Below, piece after piece: positions 7,750-16,835 of a DNA stretch of 64,000 nt. Where the stretch lies: positions 1-64,000 of the forward strand of contig CANHRG010000003.1 of NCBI GenBank assembly GCA_947463785.1, read 5' to 3'. The position numbers and the translations under genes are program-made. The notes under the pieces are model-generated. The model was given only the letters and a program-made list of their open reading frames with translations, did not search any database and had not been told where the DNA came from. Each line of letters begins with the position of its first letter. Position 1 is the first letter of the stretch. Source of the stretch: Sphingobacteriaceae bacterium (GTDB lineage: Bacteria > Bacteroidota > Bacteroidia > Sphingobacteriales > Sphingobacteriaceae).

Positions 7750-8574
7750 ATGAACAAACGAGTAGCAATACAAGGCACAAGAGCTTCCTTCCATGAAGAA
7801 GCTGCCTATAAATTTTTTGGAGAAGAAATTGAAACCGTCGAGTGTGTTTCTTTCAAACAAACCTGTGAGGTTTTAAAAAGAAGCGAAGCAGATTGTGTAG
7901 TAATGGCCATAGAAAATTCCATAGCAGGAAGCTTATTGCCCAATTACACCCTACTCCAAGAGTACAATTTTGCTATTGTAGGCGAAGTATACTTACCCAT
8001 CCAATTGCATTTATTAGCCTTGCCGGGTGTTAAATTTGAGGACATTAAGTACGTAGAATCTCATCCAATTGCTATCCGTCAATGCATTGATTTTTTCGAC
8101 GAATTCCCCCATTTGCAGGTAATTGAAAGCAACGATACAGCTGCTTGTGCAAAAAAGATCAGAGAGCAAAACTTAACAGACACTGTTGCCATTGCCAATA
8201 CTCTTGCAGCAAAGCTCTACAACTTGGAAATTTTGGAACGCCGTATCGAATCTAACAAGAAAAATTATACCCGTTTTTTGATTCTGAGCAAGGATAATTC
8301 AGCTGTAACCACCATCAATAAAGCTTCATTAAGCTTTCAGGTTGGTAACGCAGTAGGTTCATTAGCCAAAGTTTTACAGATATTTGCAGAAAAGGCAATC
8401 AACCTGACTAAAATCCAATCCATGCCCGTTTTAGGCAAACGTAATGAGTATAATTTTTACGTAGATATTGAATGGGGAGCGGATGCCAATTACGATGCCG
8501 CTATTGGCCAGGTAGTAAAGCATACACTAAACTTTACTTTAATGGGTGAATACGAGAAGAACGATAAAGCCTAA
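7750..8574 (+). CDS. pheA: Prephenate dehydratase
   Basis: 274 residues; converts prephenate to phenylpyruvate in phenylalanine synthesis. The periplasmic-binding-protein-like catalytic domain spans about residues 1-180: IQGTRASFHEEAAYKFFG, MAIENSIAGSLLPNYTLL, a YVESHPIAIRQC segment, and the catalytic T-R-F in NKKNYTRFLIL. An ACT domain for feedback control follows (about 195-270), SLSFQVGNAVGSLAKVLQIF then INLTKIQSMPV, where Phe would bind. It is monofunctional; chorismate mutase is fused to the DAHP synthase encoded next, six bases downstream. It is the first full gene behind the Phe/Tyr attenuator, so it is controlled both by transcription and by allostery. Confidence 0.95.
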   Translation: MNKRVAIQGTRASFHEEAAYKFFGEEIETVECVSFKQTCEVLKRSEADCVVMAIENSIAGSLLPNYTLLQEYNFAIVGEVYLPIQLHLLALPGVKFEDIKYVESHPIAIRQCIDFFDEFPHLQVIESNDTAACAKKIREQNLTDTVAIANTLAAKLYNLEILERRIESNKKNYTRFLILSKDNSAVTTINKASLSFQVGNAVGSLAKVLQIFAEKAINLTKIQSMPVLGKRNEYNFYVDIEWGADANYDAAIGQVVKHTLNFTLMGEYEKNDKA

Positions 8575-8579
8575 TTGAT

Positions 8580-9677
8580 ATGAAATTAAACTTAACTATA
8601 AAACCCTTAAATACTTGGTTTACTGAAAGTAATCAACCTCCTCTTATTGCAGGCCCTTGTAGTGCAGAAACCGAAGAACAACTCTTGAGTACCGCTAAGT
8701 TATTAGCACAAACGGGCCGGGTGGCAGTTTTACGTGCCGGGATTTGGAAGCCCAGAACTCGTCCGGGGGAGTTTGAAGGAGTGGGTAGCATTGGTTTAAC
8801 CTGGCTACAAAAAGCAAAAGCAGAAACAGGCTTACCTACTGCTGTGGAAGTAGCCAATGCCAAACACGTTGAAGAGGCTTTAGCTGCAGGTGTTGACGTG
8901 CTTTGGGTGGGTGCCCGGTCTACTGTTAATCCATTTACCGTGCAAGAAATTGCAGATGCCTTGAAAGGAGCCGATGTGCCGGTATTGGTAAAAAATCCGG
9001 TAAATCCCGATCTTTCTTTGTGGTGCGGTGCCTTAGAACGCATTAATAATGCAGGAATTACCAAATTGGCTGCCATCCACAGAGGCTTCTCTTCGTTTGA
9101 AAAAACAGCTTTCCGCAACGAACCCATGTGGGAATTGGCCATACAGCTGAAAACGTTGGCTCCTGAATTGCCTATTTTCAACGATCCGAGCCACATTTGC
9201 GGAAATAGAGAATTGATACCTTACATTGCTCAAAAAGCCTTAGACCTAGACATGCAGGGCTTGATGATTGAATCGCATATTGATCCTTCGGTGGCCTGGA
9301 CTGATGCCAAGCAACAATTGACCCCTACTGCACTAAGCGAACTAATTGGGCGCTTAACTTTGCGTCAGGCCGAATCAAACGACAATAAATTTGTCGACAA
9401 ACTGACCGAGCTACGAGAAAAGATTGACAAAATTGATGATCAAATCATCCAAAAAATGGCCGAACGCATGAAAGTTGTAGAAAAAATTGGGGAATATAAA
9501 CGAGATAGCGGCGTTACGATTTTACAAGTGAGCAGGTGGGATGAAATACTGCAAAAACGAAGCGATTTCGCTAAAGCACTAAACTTGGAGCTCGATTTTG
9601 TGGGCAAATTGTTGGAATTAATTCACAATGAGTCTATCCGTAAACAAACGGAAATCATGAACGAAGTAAAGGCCTGA
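8580..9677 (+). CDS. Bifunctional DAHP synthase / chorismate mutase (type II)
   Basis: 365 residues. Residues ~15-265 are a KDO8P-synthase-like DAHP synthase (type I-beta): PPLIAGPCSAETEEQLL, VLRAGIWKPRTRPGEFEG, VLWVGARSTVNPFTVQEIAD, VLVKNPVNPDLSLW, IHRGFSSF, PIFNDPSHICGNR and MIESHIDPSVAWTDAKQQLTP. The C-terminal ~90 residues are an AroQ-type helical chorismate mutase: LTELREKIDKIDDQIIQKMAERM, VVEKIGEYKR and ELIHNESIRKQ. It therefore carries both the entry step of the shikimate pathway and the chorismate branch to prephenate. This fusion order is characteristic of Bacteroidota. Stop and next start overlap as TGATG with aroA. Placing this enzyme behind the attenuator lets Phe/Tyr supply set flux into the whole pathway. 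Confidence 0.95.
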   Translation: MKLNLTIKPLNTWFTESNQPPLIAGPCSAETEEQLLSTAKLLAQTGRVAVLRAGIWKPRTRPGEFEGVGSIGLTWLQKAKAETGLPTAVEVANAKHVEEALAAGVDVLWVGARSTVNPFTVQEIADALKGADVPVLVKNPVNPDLSLWCGALERINNAGITKLAAIHRGFSSFEKTAFRNEPMWELAIQLKTLAPELPIFNDPSHICGNRELIPYIAQKALDLDMQGLMIESHIDPSVAWTDAKQQLTPTALSELIGRLTLRQAESNDNKFVDKLTELREKIDKIDDQIIQKMAERMKVVEKIGEYKRDSGVTILQVSRWDEILQKRSDFAKALNLELDFVGKLLELIHNESIRKQTEIMNEVKA

Positions 9678-10906
9678 TGAAATCGATTATCCTGTCTCAT
9701 CCTAATCAAAAAATTAATGCTCAGATTGAGCTCACAGGCTCTAAGAGTGAGAGCAACAGGGCGCTTATTTTACAAGCCCTGAGTCAGGGAAAAATCGTTG
9801 TAGCTAATCCTTCAGCGGCAGCAGATACAGCAACTTTGGACGGTATTCTAAACTCAGCACCCACAAAAGTCATTGATGTTGGTCCTGCCGGTACAGCCAT
9901 GCGCTTTCTGACAGCTTTTCTTAGCCTACAACCCAGAGAATTTGTACTTACCGGAACTAAACGCATGCAAGAACGCCCTATTGGAATCTTGGTTGATGCT
10001 CTGCGTAGGTTAGGTGCCCAGATTGAATACACTGAAAATGAAGGATTTCCACCACTTAAAATCAAAGGACCATTCGTTCAAAAAACAAATAAAATCTGCA
10101 TAAAAGGCAATATCAGCAGTCAATACATCTCTGCATTGTTGCTCATTGCCCCTTCCCTGCCTCAGGGCTTAGCTTTGCAGATTGAAGGTGAACTGACCTC
10201 CAAACCGTATGTTGAGATGACGCTTGCCATGTTAGCACAGGCAGGTATCAGGAATGAATGGACAGATCAAATTATTCGTATTGAAAAACAAGATTTTAGC
10301 CCAAGCAAAATTACCATAGAACCCGATTGGAGTGCAGCTTCGTATTGGTATGCAATTGCGGCATTGGCCAAAGAAGCCGAATTATTTTTACCCAATCTAC
10401 AGATTTACAGTTTGCAGGGTGACAGCAAAATCACCGAGTTGATGGCCAATTTTGGGGTCAGTTCGCAGTTTAAAAATGGAGGCATTGCTCTATTCAAAGA
10501 GGATCGGAAACCTATTCGTAAAATATTTGATCTGAAAGACTGTCCGGACCTAGCACAAACCATTATTGTTTGCTGTGCGGCACTAGGGCACGATGCAAGC
10601 TTTACCGGCTTAGAAACTTTAAAAATCAAAGAAACTAACCGCGTAAAAGCTTTACAAAATGAACTTTCTAAGCTTGGCGTCAAACTTATTGAGAAGAATT
10701 TAGTTTACAAACTCGATTGTAGCGAGCATAAATTACCTGCAAAAATTAGTATTGAAACCTACGAAGATCACCGAATGGCCATGGCCTTTGCGCCATTGGC
10801 ATTAGTTATCGATGAGGTCGAGATCCAAGATCCAGATGTGGTGCAAAAATCGTATCCTGATTTTTGGAACGATTTGAAAAAAGCAGGCTTTGAAATAAAA
10901 ATGTAA
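9677..10906 (+). CDS. aroA: 3-phosphoshikimate 1-carboxyvinyltransferase (EPSP synthase)
   Basis: 409 residues; joins shikimate 3-phosphate and phosphoenolpyruvate to form EPSP. Signature segments: LTGSKSESNRALILQAL near the N-terminus (catalytic Lys, Ser and Arg), GPAGTAMRFLTAFLSL, QERPIGILVDALRRLGA, ISSQYISALLLIAPSL, an IEPDWSAASYWYA loop, LKIKETNRVKALQNELSKLG, and YEDHRMAMAFAPLAL followed by DPDVVQKSYPDFW. The DAHP synthase reading frame overlaps its first base. Ten bases separate it from aroC. It is slightly shorter than the ~427-residue E. coli enzyme, as is usual in Bacteroidota. The GPAGTAMR form (rather than NAGTAMR) places it with the Bacteroidota group. Confidence 0.95.
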   Translation: MKSIILSHPNQKINAQIELTGSKSESNRALILQALSQGKIVVANPSAAADTATLDGILNSAPTKVIDVGPAGTAMRFLTAFLSLQPREFVLTGTKRMQERPIGILVDALRRLGAQIEYTENEGFPPLKIKGPFVQKTNKICIKGNISSQYISALLLIAPSLPQGLALQIEGELTSKPYVEMTLAMLAQAGIRNEWTDQIIRIEKQDFSPSKITIEPDWSAASYWYAIAALAKEAELFLPNLQIYSLQGDSKITELMANFGVSSQFKNGGIALFKEDRKPIRKIFDLKDCPDLAQTIIVCCAALGHDASFTGLETLKIKETNRVKALQNELSKLGVKLIEKNLVYKLDCSEHKLPAKISIETYEDHRMAMAFAPLALVIDEVEIQDPDVVQKSYPDFWNDLKKAGFEIKM

Positions 10907-10915
10907 TTTTAGCAC

Positions 10916-12004
10916 ATGGCAGGAAACACCTTCGGCGAATTATTTAGAATTACCACTTTCGGTGAATCACATGGCGAAGCCATTGGTGTAGTGATTGACG
11001 GCTGCCCAGCGAGCCTGAAAATCGATTTGGATTTTATTCAAGCCGAAATGGACAAACGTCGTCCGGGCCAATCGCACATTACCACACAACGCAAAGAAAG
11101 TGATACCGTAAAGATTTTATCCGGCGTATTTGAAGGTAAAACCACCGGCACGCCTATTGCTATACTCATCCCGAACGAAGATCAACGGTCAAAAGACTAT
11201 AATCATCTCCAAGATACTTTTCGTCCATCGCATGCCGATTTTACCTATCAGGAAAAATACGGGCACCGCGATTACCGTGGCGGAGGGCGTTCATCTGCTC
11301 GAGAAACCGCTGCACGTGTAGCCGCAGGCGCTGTAGCTAAACTAGTACTACAAGAGGTTGGCATCGAAATCTTTGCGCATGTTTCTGCAGTTGGAACTAT
11401 TCATGCACCAAATCTGGATCACAATAACCTAAACACCTTGCTCCAACATCGCGAAAGCAATGTAGTACGCTGTGCTGATCCGGCTACAGCCAAAGAAATG
11501 ACCGAACTTATCGAAGCGATTCGAAAAGAGGGCGATACTGTAGGGGGCAAAATTTCGTGTATAATCCGGAATTGCCCGGCAGGTCTGGGTGAACCCGTTT
11601 TCGATAAACTGCATGCCGATTTGGGTAAAGCCATGTTGAGCATCAATGCCGTGCATGGTTTTGAGTATGGTTCTGGATTTGCCGGCACGGAAATGAAAGG
11701 TTCAGAACACAATGATTTATTTATCCGCTCGGGTAAGCAAACCAAAACCCTCACCAATTATTCTGGGGGTATTCAAGGTGGAATTAGCAACGGAATGGAT
11801 ATTGCTTTTCGGGTTGCATTTAAGCCTGTGGCTACCTTAATGCAGAGCCAAACTACTGTAGATAAAAACGGAAATTCAACCAATCTTGACGGTAAAGGTC
11901 GTCACGATCCCTGCGTGGTTCCACGTGCGGTAGCTATTGTGGAAGCCATGGCCGCCTTGGTACTTGCAGACCATTACCTCAGAAATAAAACTGCTAAGCT
12001 TTAA
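10916..12004 (+). CDS. aroC: Chorismate synthase
   Basis: 362 residues; forms chorismate from EPSP with reduced FMN as cofactor. Three family signatures are visible: [20 protein letters not shown] at the N-terminus, the long [24 protein letters not shown] segment, and the C-terminal [26 protein letters not shown]. The catalytic His of GESHG and the Asp of GRHDP are both present. It is the last gene of the attenuated operon, and its final four bases overlap the end of the convergent E1 gene. No terminator is visible between the two convergent genes. Confidence 0.96.
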   Translation: MAGNTFGELFRITTFGESHGEAIGVVIDGCPASLKIDLDFIQAEMDKRRPGQSHITTQRKESDTVKILSGVFEGKTTGTPIAILIPNEDQRSKDYNHLQDTFRPSHADFTYQEKYGHRDYRGGGRSSARETAARVAAGAVAKLVLQEVGIEIFAHVSAVGTIHAPNLDHNNLNTLLQHRESNVVRCADPATAKEMTELIEAIRKEGDTVGGKISCIIRNCPAGLGEPVFDKLHADLGKAMLSINAVHGFEYGSGFAGTEMKGSEHNDLFIRSGKQTKTLTNYSGGIQGGISNGMDIAFRVAFKPVATLMQSQTTVDKNGNSTNLDGKGRHDPCVVPRAVAIVEAMAALVLADHYLRNKTAKL

Positions 12005-14418
12005 AATATTGCAGGATATTTGGTCGGATTGGTTTCGTTCATCATAGCATAAACCGTTTCCACCACATCATCAACCGAAGGTTTACTGAAATAATCTCCA
12101 TCTGAGCCGTATGGCGGGCGGTGAGCCTTAGCTGTTAAGGTTCTCGGCTGACTATCTAAGAAGTAATAGGCTTTCTGATATTCCACAATTTGCTGCAGAA
12201 TGTAGGCCGAAGCTCCCCCAGGAACATCCTCATCTACCACCAATAATTTATTGGTTTTTTTGACAGATTGCGCACAAAGTCCATCCAAATCAAATGGCAG
12301 CAAGGTCTGCGGGTCTACAATCTCTATCGAAATACCTAATTTTTCTAATTCAGCTGCAGCTTCTTCAACAATTCTCAAGGTCGACCCATAAGAAACTAGG
12401 GTAATATCAGCACCCTGTCTGATGATTTCTGCTTTACCCAAAGGCACCGTAAAATCACCAACATTTTGAGGTAATTTTTCTTTTAAACGATAGCCGTTAA
12501 GACATTCAATAATTAATGCCGGCTCATCGGCACGCAACAACAAGTTATAAAAACCGGCGGCTTGTGTCATGTTTCGAGGCACGCATACGTGAACTCCACG
12601 TAGTGCATGCAAGATCATGCCGATTGGGGAGCCCGAATGCCAAATCCCCTCTAAGCGGTGACCACGCGTACGCACAATGAGTGGAGCTTTTTGCCCCGCC
12701 TTGGTACGATAGCTCACTGTTGCTAAATCGTCACTTAGTATGTTTAAGGCAAATAAGAGATAATCGAGATACTGAATTTCGGCAATTGGTTTCAAACCAC
12801 GCATAGCCAAACCTATTCCCTGACCTACAATAGTCATTTCACGAATTCCGGTATCGGTAACTCGTAAATCACCGAATTTATCTTGCAAACCAGCAAAGCC
12901 CTGGTTAACGTCTCCAATTTTACCCACATCTTCGCCAAAAGCCACAATTCTTGGATCGCGGGCAAAATGCGCCTCAAAACAGGCATTCAATAGTTCGCGA
13001 CCATCTAAGAGTGGAGAATCTGCTGCATAAGCTGCATCAACCTGAGCCATGGCTTGCGGCCGCTGATTGGTCTCTGTAAATAACTTTGAGTTATACTTAT
13101 CGATGTTCTCAGCAGATTGCTGTTCATACCAATTGATCAGTTCTGTTTTTGCTGCAGAAGTTTGTCCTCTGAGTAAACGAATGGCTTTACGCACGTTAGA
13201 ATACACTTCTTTACGAGATGCCTCAGTCAATTTAGCCAAGTCCTGTGCCAATGCTTGCACATCTGGCTGAGCAGTGGCTTGCAGCAATTGAACAGCAATT
13301 TGTTTCTCTTCTTGTATGGTGCTTAAGAAATCGGATAAGGCCTTCTTTTGACACTCTTTAACGTAGTTTTTTGCAGTTTCTTCCAGTGTTTGTAAATCCT
13401 CTTCAGCAGCCATTTGTGCATCCAAAATCCATTTACGCATTTGAGCCAAACAATCGTATTCCTGTTCCCAAGCCAAACGATCTGCAGATTTATAACGCTC
13501 ATGCGAACCTGATGTGGAGTGTCCTTGTGGCTGAGTAACTTCGGTAACGTGAATTAAAACCGGCACGTGCTGCTCACGGCAAACCTGAATGGCTTGCTGG
13601 TAGGTTTGGCACAAACCTGGATAATCCCAACCTTTCACTTTAAAAATTTCAAATCCCTCTCCCTTTTCGTCACGCTGGAAACCTTTTAAAATCTCGGAAA
13701 TATCCTGTTTTGTGGTTTGGTATTCGGCAGGCACTGAAATCCCGTAAGCATCGTCCCAAACGGAAACAGCCATCGGAATTTGTAAAACCCCAGCCGCATT
13801 CATGGCTTCAAAAAATACGCCTTCTGAGGTAGAAGCATTACCAATGGTTCCGAAAGCAACCTCATTCCCTTGAACAGAGAAATTTTTTAAATACTCCAGG
13901 TCTTTATTCTGACGATATAATTTAGAAGCATATGCTAAACCCACCAATCGAGCCATTTGGCCTCCGGTTGGTGAAATATCTGCCGATGAATTCTTCTGTG
14001 CCGTTAAGTCTTTCCAGCTACCATCGGTATGTAAACTACGGGTAGCAAAATGGCCATTCATTTGCCTTCCGGCCGAAGCGGGTTCGGCCTCAACACTTGG
14101 ATTTGCATACAATTGCGCAAAAAATTCGCTCATGCTCAACATGCCTGCTGCAAACATAAATGTCTGATCGCGGTAATAACCCGAACGCCAATCGCCATTT
14201 TTGAAAGCCTTGGCCATGGCGATCTGCGCCACTTCCTTGCCATCTCCAAAAATGCCAAACTTGGCCTTTCCGGTAAGCACTTCTTTGCGACCTAATAAAC
14301 TAGCCTGACGACTTTCGAAGGCAATTCGATAATCATTGAGTACAATTTGTTTGAAATCATCGAAACTTAATTCTTCGTTTTCAAAACCAATTGTTTCTTG
14401 TGCAGCAGTTGTAGACAT
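12001..14418 (-). CDS. 2-oxoacid dehydrogenase E1, alpha and beta subunits fused
   Basis: 805 residues. An alpha-type thiamine-diphosphate domain (about 25-370: [44 protein letters not shown]) is joined by a helical linker to a beta-type domain (about 480-805: [46 protein letters not shown], a transketolase-C end with [16 protein letters not shown]). It decarboxylates a 2-oxoacid and acylates an E2 lipoyl protein. Branched-chain 2-oxoacids are the likely substrates by resemblance, but pyruvate cannot be excluded. The cofactor motif reads [11 protein letters not shown]-x-D-D-A-Y, where GDA or GDG is usual, so one metal-binding Asp looks replaced by Asn. A -7-like CAAAAATA (14439-14446, minus TATTTTTG) lies 21 bases before the ATG. 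Confidence 0.9.
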   Translation of the reverse strand: MSTTAAQETIGFENEELSFDDFKQIVLNDYRIAFESRQASLLGRKEVLTGKAKFGIFGDGKEVAQIAMAKAFKNGDWRSGYYRDQTFMFAAGMLSMSEFFAQLYANPSVEAEPASAGRQMNGHFATRSLHTDGSWKDLTAQKNSSADISPTGGQMARLVGLAYASKLYRQNKDLEYLKNFSVQGNEVAFGTIGNASTSEGVFFEAMNAAGVLQIPMAVSVWDDAYGISVPAEYQTTKQDISEILKGFQRDEKGEGFEIFKVKGWDYPGLCQTYQQAIQVCREQHVPVLIHVTEVTQPQGHSTSGSHERYKSADRLAWEQEYDCLAQMRKWILDAQMAAEEDLQTLEETAKNYVKECQKKALSDFLSTIQEEKQIAVQLLQATAQPDVQALAQDLAKLTEASRKEVYSNVRKAIRLLRGQTSAAKTELINWYEQQSAENIDKYNSKLFTETNQRPQAMAQVDAAYAADSPLLDGRELLNACFEAHFARDPRIVAFGEDVGKIGDVNQGFAGLQDKFGDLRVTDTGIREMTIVGQGIGLAMRGLKPIAEIQYLDYLLFALNILSDDLATVSYRTKAGQKAPLIVRTRGHRLEGIWHSGSPIGMILHALRGVHVCVPRNMTQAAGFYNLLLRADEPALIIECLNGYRLKEKLPQNVGDFTVPLGKAEIIRQGADITLVSYGSTLRIVEEAAAELEKLGISIEIVDPQTLLPFDLDGLCAQSVKKTNKLLVVDEDVPGGASAYILQQIVEYQKAYYFLDSQPRTLTAKAHRPPYGSDGDYFSKPSVDDVVETVYAMMNETNPTKYPAIF

Positions 14419-14546
14419 AGTGTATGAATTGTTGCTGACAAAAATAAGAAAATTATACGCTCCGCGTGATTTAGGCGTTTGAATTCAGAAGAGCATAGTA
14501 ATTATCGACTAGATCGATTATATTTGTTAATTATAGAATTAAAAAA

Positions 14547-14930
14547 ATGAAAAAAATCATCATTTTATGTGCTATTGCACTGAGCTTTGTTGGACTTACT
14601 GCCATGAAAGTGCAACAAGCACCTGAGTTTAAATTTGATAAAGAAACTTACGATTTTGGTAAAATCCCGCAAGGCAAACCAGTTAGTATAGATTTCAAGT
14701 TCACCAATACGGGTGAGGAACCTATCATTATTACCAATGTTGAATCTACCTGTGGCTGTACCGTTCCTAAATTCACATCTACCCCAGTAAAAAAGGGAGA
14801 AAGCGGTGTGATTAGTGTAACCTACAATGCGGCTGCAGTAATGCCATTTAGTAAAGCGATTACGGTAAAATCAAACGCTAAAACTCCTGTTAAGATGTTA
14901 TACATCAAAGGAGAAGTAACCGGAAACTAA
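14547..14930 (+). CDS. Secreted DUF1573 protein (Ig-like/ASH type)
   Basis: 127 residues with an N-terminal signal peptide (MKKIIILCAIALSFVGLTA). The single domain reads FDKETYDFGKIPQGKPVSIDFKFTNTG followed by VESTCGCTVPKF and ends VKMLYIKGEVTG: the DUF1573 pattern with its paired Cys in C-G-C. Such proteins are exported and abundant in Bacteroidota; their role is unknown. A -7 element TATATTTG lies at 14519-14526, and a terminator follows at 14968. Confidence 0.9.
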   Translation: MKKIIILCAIALSFVGLTAMKVQQAPEFKFDKETYDFGKIPQGKPVSIDFKFTNTGEEPIIITNVESTCGCTVPKFTSTPVKKGESGVISVTYNAAAVMPFSKAITVKSNAKTPVKMLYIKGEVTGN

Positions 14931-14967
14931 TCCGTACAGCGTAATATTTACATTTTGAAACCAAAAG

Positions 14968-14992
14968 CCTCGCTACAAACAGCGGGGTTTTT
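14968..14992 (+). terminator. Rho-independent terminator after DUF1573 gene
   Basis: Seven-bp stem CCTCGCT/AGCGGGG, loop ACAAAC, followed by TTTTT. The -7 element of the next gene (TATTTTTG, 14994-15001) directly abuts it, so one transcript ends where the next begins. Confidence 0.8.
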
Positions 14993-15005
14993 GTATTTTT
15001 GAACC

Positions 15006-16235
15006 ATGCCAAAAATAGCCATAAAAGGAGCCGAAATGCCGGCCTCACCCATTCGAAAATTGAGCCCATTTGCTGAGAAAGCAAAAGCAGAAGGGAAAAA
15101 AGTATACCATTTAAACATCGGTCAGCCGGATATTGAAACTCCTGAAATCATGCTGGAGGCAATTAAGAACGTTGATTTCAAAGTTTGGGCCTATACAGCT
15201 TCTGAAGGGACTTTATCGTACAGAAAAAAACTAGCTGAATATTACAATAAGCTAGGCTACAATTTGGGTTATGAAGATATTCTAGTAACCAATGGTGGCT
15301 CGGAAGCTATTACCATTGCCATGCAAACCTGTTTAAATCCGGGTGATGAAATTATTATTCCGGAGCCATTTTATGCCAACTACAATGGTTTTGCCTGCAT
15401 GAGCGATGTAGTGGTTAAACCAATTTTATCTCATATTGAAGATGGCTTCGCCCTACCAGCAATTTCGGAATTCGAGAAACTAATTTCTTCAAAAACGAAA
15501 GCGATTATCATTTGTAATCCGAATAATCCGACAGGATACCTGTATTCAAAAGAGGAATTAGAAGCACTTAAAACGCTTTGCTTAAAATACGATCTTTTTT
15601 TGTTTTCTGATGAAGCCTATCGGGAGTTCTGCTATGACGGGCGTAGTTTCATTTCGCCTATGCATTTAGAAGGATTGGAAGAAAATGTGATTGTGATGGA
15701 TACCGTATCTAAACGGTATAGTGCATGTGGTGCTCGTTTGGGCTGCTTAATCACAAAAAACAAGGCGGTAATGAACGCCGCCCTCAAATTTGCGCAAGCT
15801 CGATTGAGTCCGGGTATGATTCCGCAACTGGCTGGAGAAGCTGCCGTTAATACGCCAGATTCGTATTTTGAGGAGGTAAATAAGGAATATACACAGCGAC
15901 GCGATATCCTGGTTAAACGTTTAAATGAAATGGAGGGCGTTTATTGTCCGAATCCGGGAGGCGCATTTTACGTGGTGGCCCGTTTACCCATTGACGATGC
16001 AGATTCGTTTTGCCAATGGATATTAGAAAAATTTGATTACCAGAACCAAACGGTAATGATGGCACCCGCAACTGGATTTTACAGCACAGCTGGTGCGGGA
16101 AAAAATGAGGTTCGTTTGGCTTACGTTTTGAATACGCAGGATTTGCAAAGTGCAATGGACTGTTTAGAAAAAGCTTTAGCCGATTATCCGGGTAGAAAGC
16201 TGGAAGAAAACGCCTTTATGTCAGGTAGAGCTTGA
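15006..16235 (+). CDS. PLP-dependent class I aminotransferase (aspartate/aromatic type)
   Basis: 409 residues, fold type I. Visible elements: LNIGQPDIETPE at the N-terminus, LVTNGGSEAITIAMQT (PLP phosphate loop), IICNPNNPTGYLYSKEEL (Asn contacting PLP), LFLFSDEAYREF (Asp and Tyr), the Schiff-base Lys in DTVSKRYSACGARLGCLI, and a final NEVRLAYVL with the Arg that binds the substrate carboxylate. These place it in the AspC/AspB group. It could supply the last step of Phe/Tyr or Asp synthesis, which would suit the nearby aro genes, but substrate cannot be read from sequence. The message likely starts at TATTTTTG 14994-15001, five bases before the ATG. Confidence 0.9.
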   Translation: MPKIAIKGAEMPASPIRKLSPFAEKAKAEGKKVYHLNIGQPDIETPEIMLEAIKNVDFKVWAYTASEGTLSYRKKLAEYYNKLGYNLGYEDILVTNGGSEAITIAMQTCLNPGDEIIIPEPFYANYNGFACMSDVVVKPILSHIEDGFALPAISEFEKLISSKTKAIIICNPNNPTGYLYSKEELEALKTLCLKYDLFLFSDEAYREFCYDGRSFISPMHLEGLEENVIVMDTVSKRYSACGARLGCLITKNKAVMNAALKFAQARLSPGMIPQLAGEAAVNTPDSYFEEVNKEYTQRRDILVKRLNEMEGVYCPNPGGAFYVVARLPIDDADSFCQWILEKFDYQNQTVMMAPATGFYSTAGAGKNEVRLAYVLNTQDLQSAMDCLEKALADYPGRKLEENAFMSGRA

Positions 16236-16258
16236 TCGGCATCAAATTTGTATCTTTG
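16232..16258 (+). promoter_or_regulatory. Promoter of tmRNA
   Basis: TTG at 16232-16234, overlapping the aminotransferase stop codon, is followed after 16 bases by TATCTTTG (16251-16258). The mature tmRNA 5' end lies 13 bases downstream. Confidence 0.65.
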
Positions 16259-16270
16259 TACACTACATAC

Positions 16271-16634
16271 GGGGTCGACCGGAATTGACAGGATGGCGGT
16301 AAGTATGTAAGCATGCAGCGCATTGTGAGTCTAGCGCTATAATCTGAACTTTCAAACTATAATTGGCGAAAATAACTACGCCTTAGCTGCCTAATTTAGA
16401 ATTAGCTCAGCTTTTGTCTCGTTCAGCTTCGGTTTGGTAGGCTGAACACCAGAGGCATCGAATCACCGAACTGGTTTGTTTAGGGTGCGATAAACAAACG
16501 AGAACAAGCACCTACGGAAGACGGTATAGGTAAGCGGTTGACCTTCCCCTTCTCGACAATTGAATAACTGCTAAGCATGTAGAAAGCGTAATTTACACCA
16601 TGTTTGGACGAGGGTTCGAATCCCTCCGACTCCA
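16271..16634 (+). ncRNA. ssrA: tmRNA (transfer-messenger RNA)
   Basis: It begins GGGGTCGACCGGAATTGACA and ends GGGTTCGAATCCCTCCGACTCC-A. The two ends form the tRNA-like acceptor (GGGGTCG/CGACTCC) and T arm. The internal tag frame is at 16365-16394: GGC GAA AAT AAC TAC GCC TTA GCT GCC TAA, giving GENNYALAA, the form known in Bacteroidota. It rescues stalled ribosomes and tags their products for proteolysis. The 3' CCA is not encoded (CAC follows the discriminator), so it must be added after transcription. Length is 364 bases. Confidence 0.97.
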
Positions 16635-16637
16635 CAC

Positions 16638-16681
16638 AAACACGAACACCTCTGGCTTTTTGATCAGAGGTGTTCGTGTTT
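16638..16681 (+). terminator. Strong hairpin terminator of tmRNA
   Basis: A perfect 17-bp inverted repeat (AAACACGAACACCTCTG at 16638-16654 and its complement at 16665-16681) with a ten-base loop starts four bases after the tmRNA end. The T-tract is only three bases, so the stem itself carries most of the stability; a role in processing is also possible. Confidence 0.8.
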
Positions 16682-16835
16682 AAGCTAAATGTGTTACGGA
16701 CAAAAAATTTAAAGCCGTTTTTTTAGTAAATATGCTACTAAAATATCACCTGTCTCCACCAACAACTTTTCGTCTTGCAATACCATACCGAATCAATTTC
16801 TCAAAATTCCATCTGGCGATGTTTTCAATAGATTT

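Noticed and set aside
8633-9196. A 187-residue minus-strand open frame opposite the DAHP synthase gene
   Set aside because: It lies wholly opposite a strongly conserved enzyme, its sequence shows no domain, and its length follows from codon bias on the other strand.
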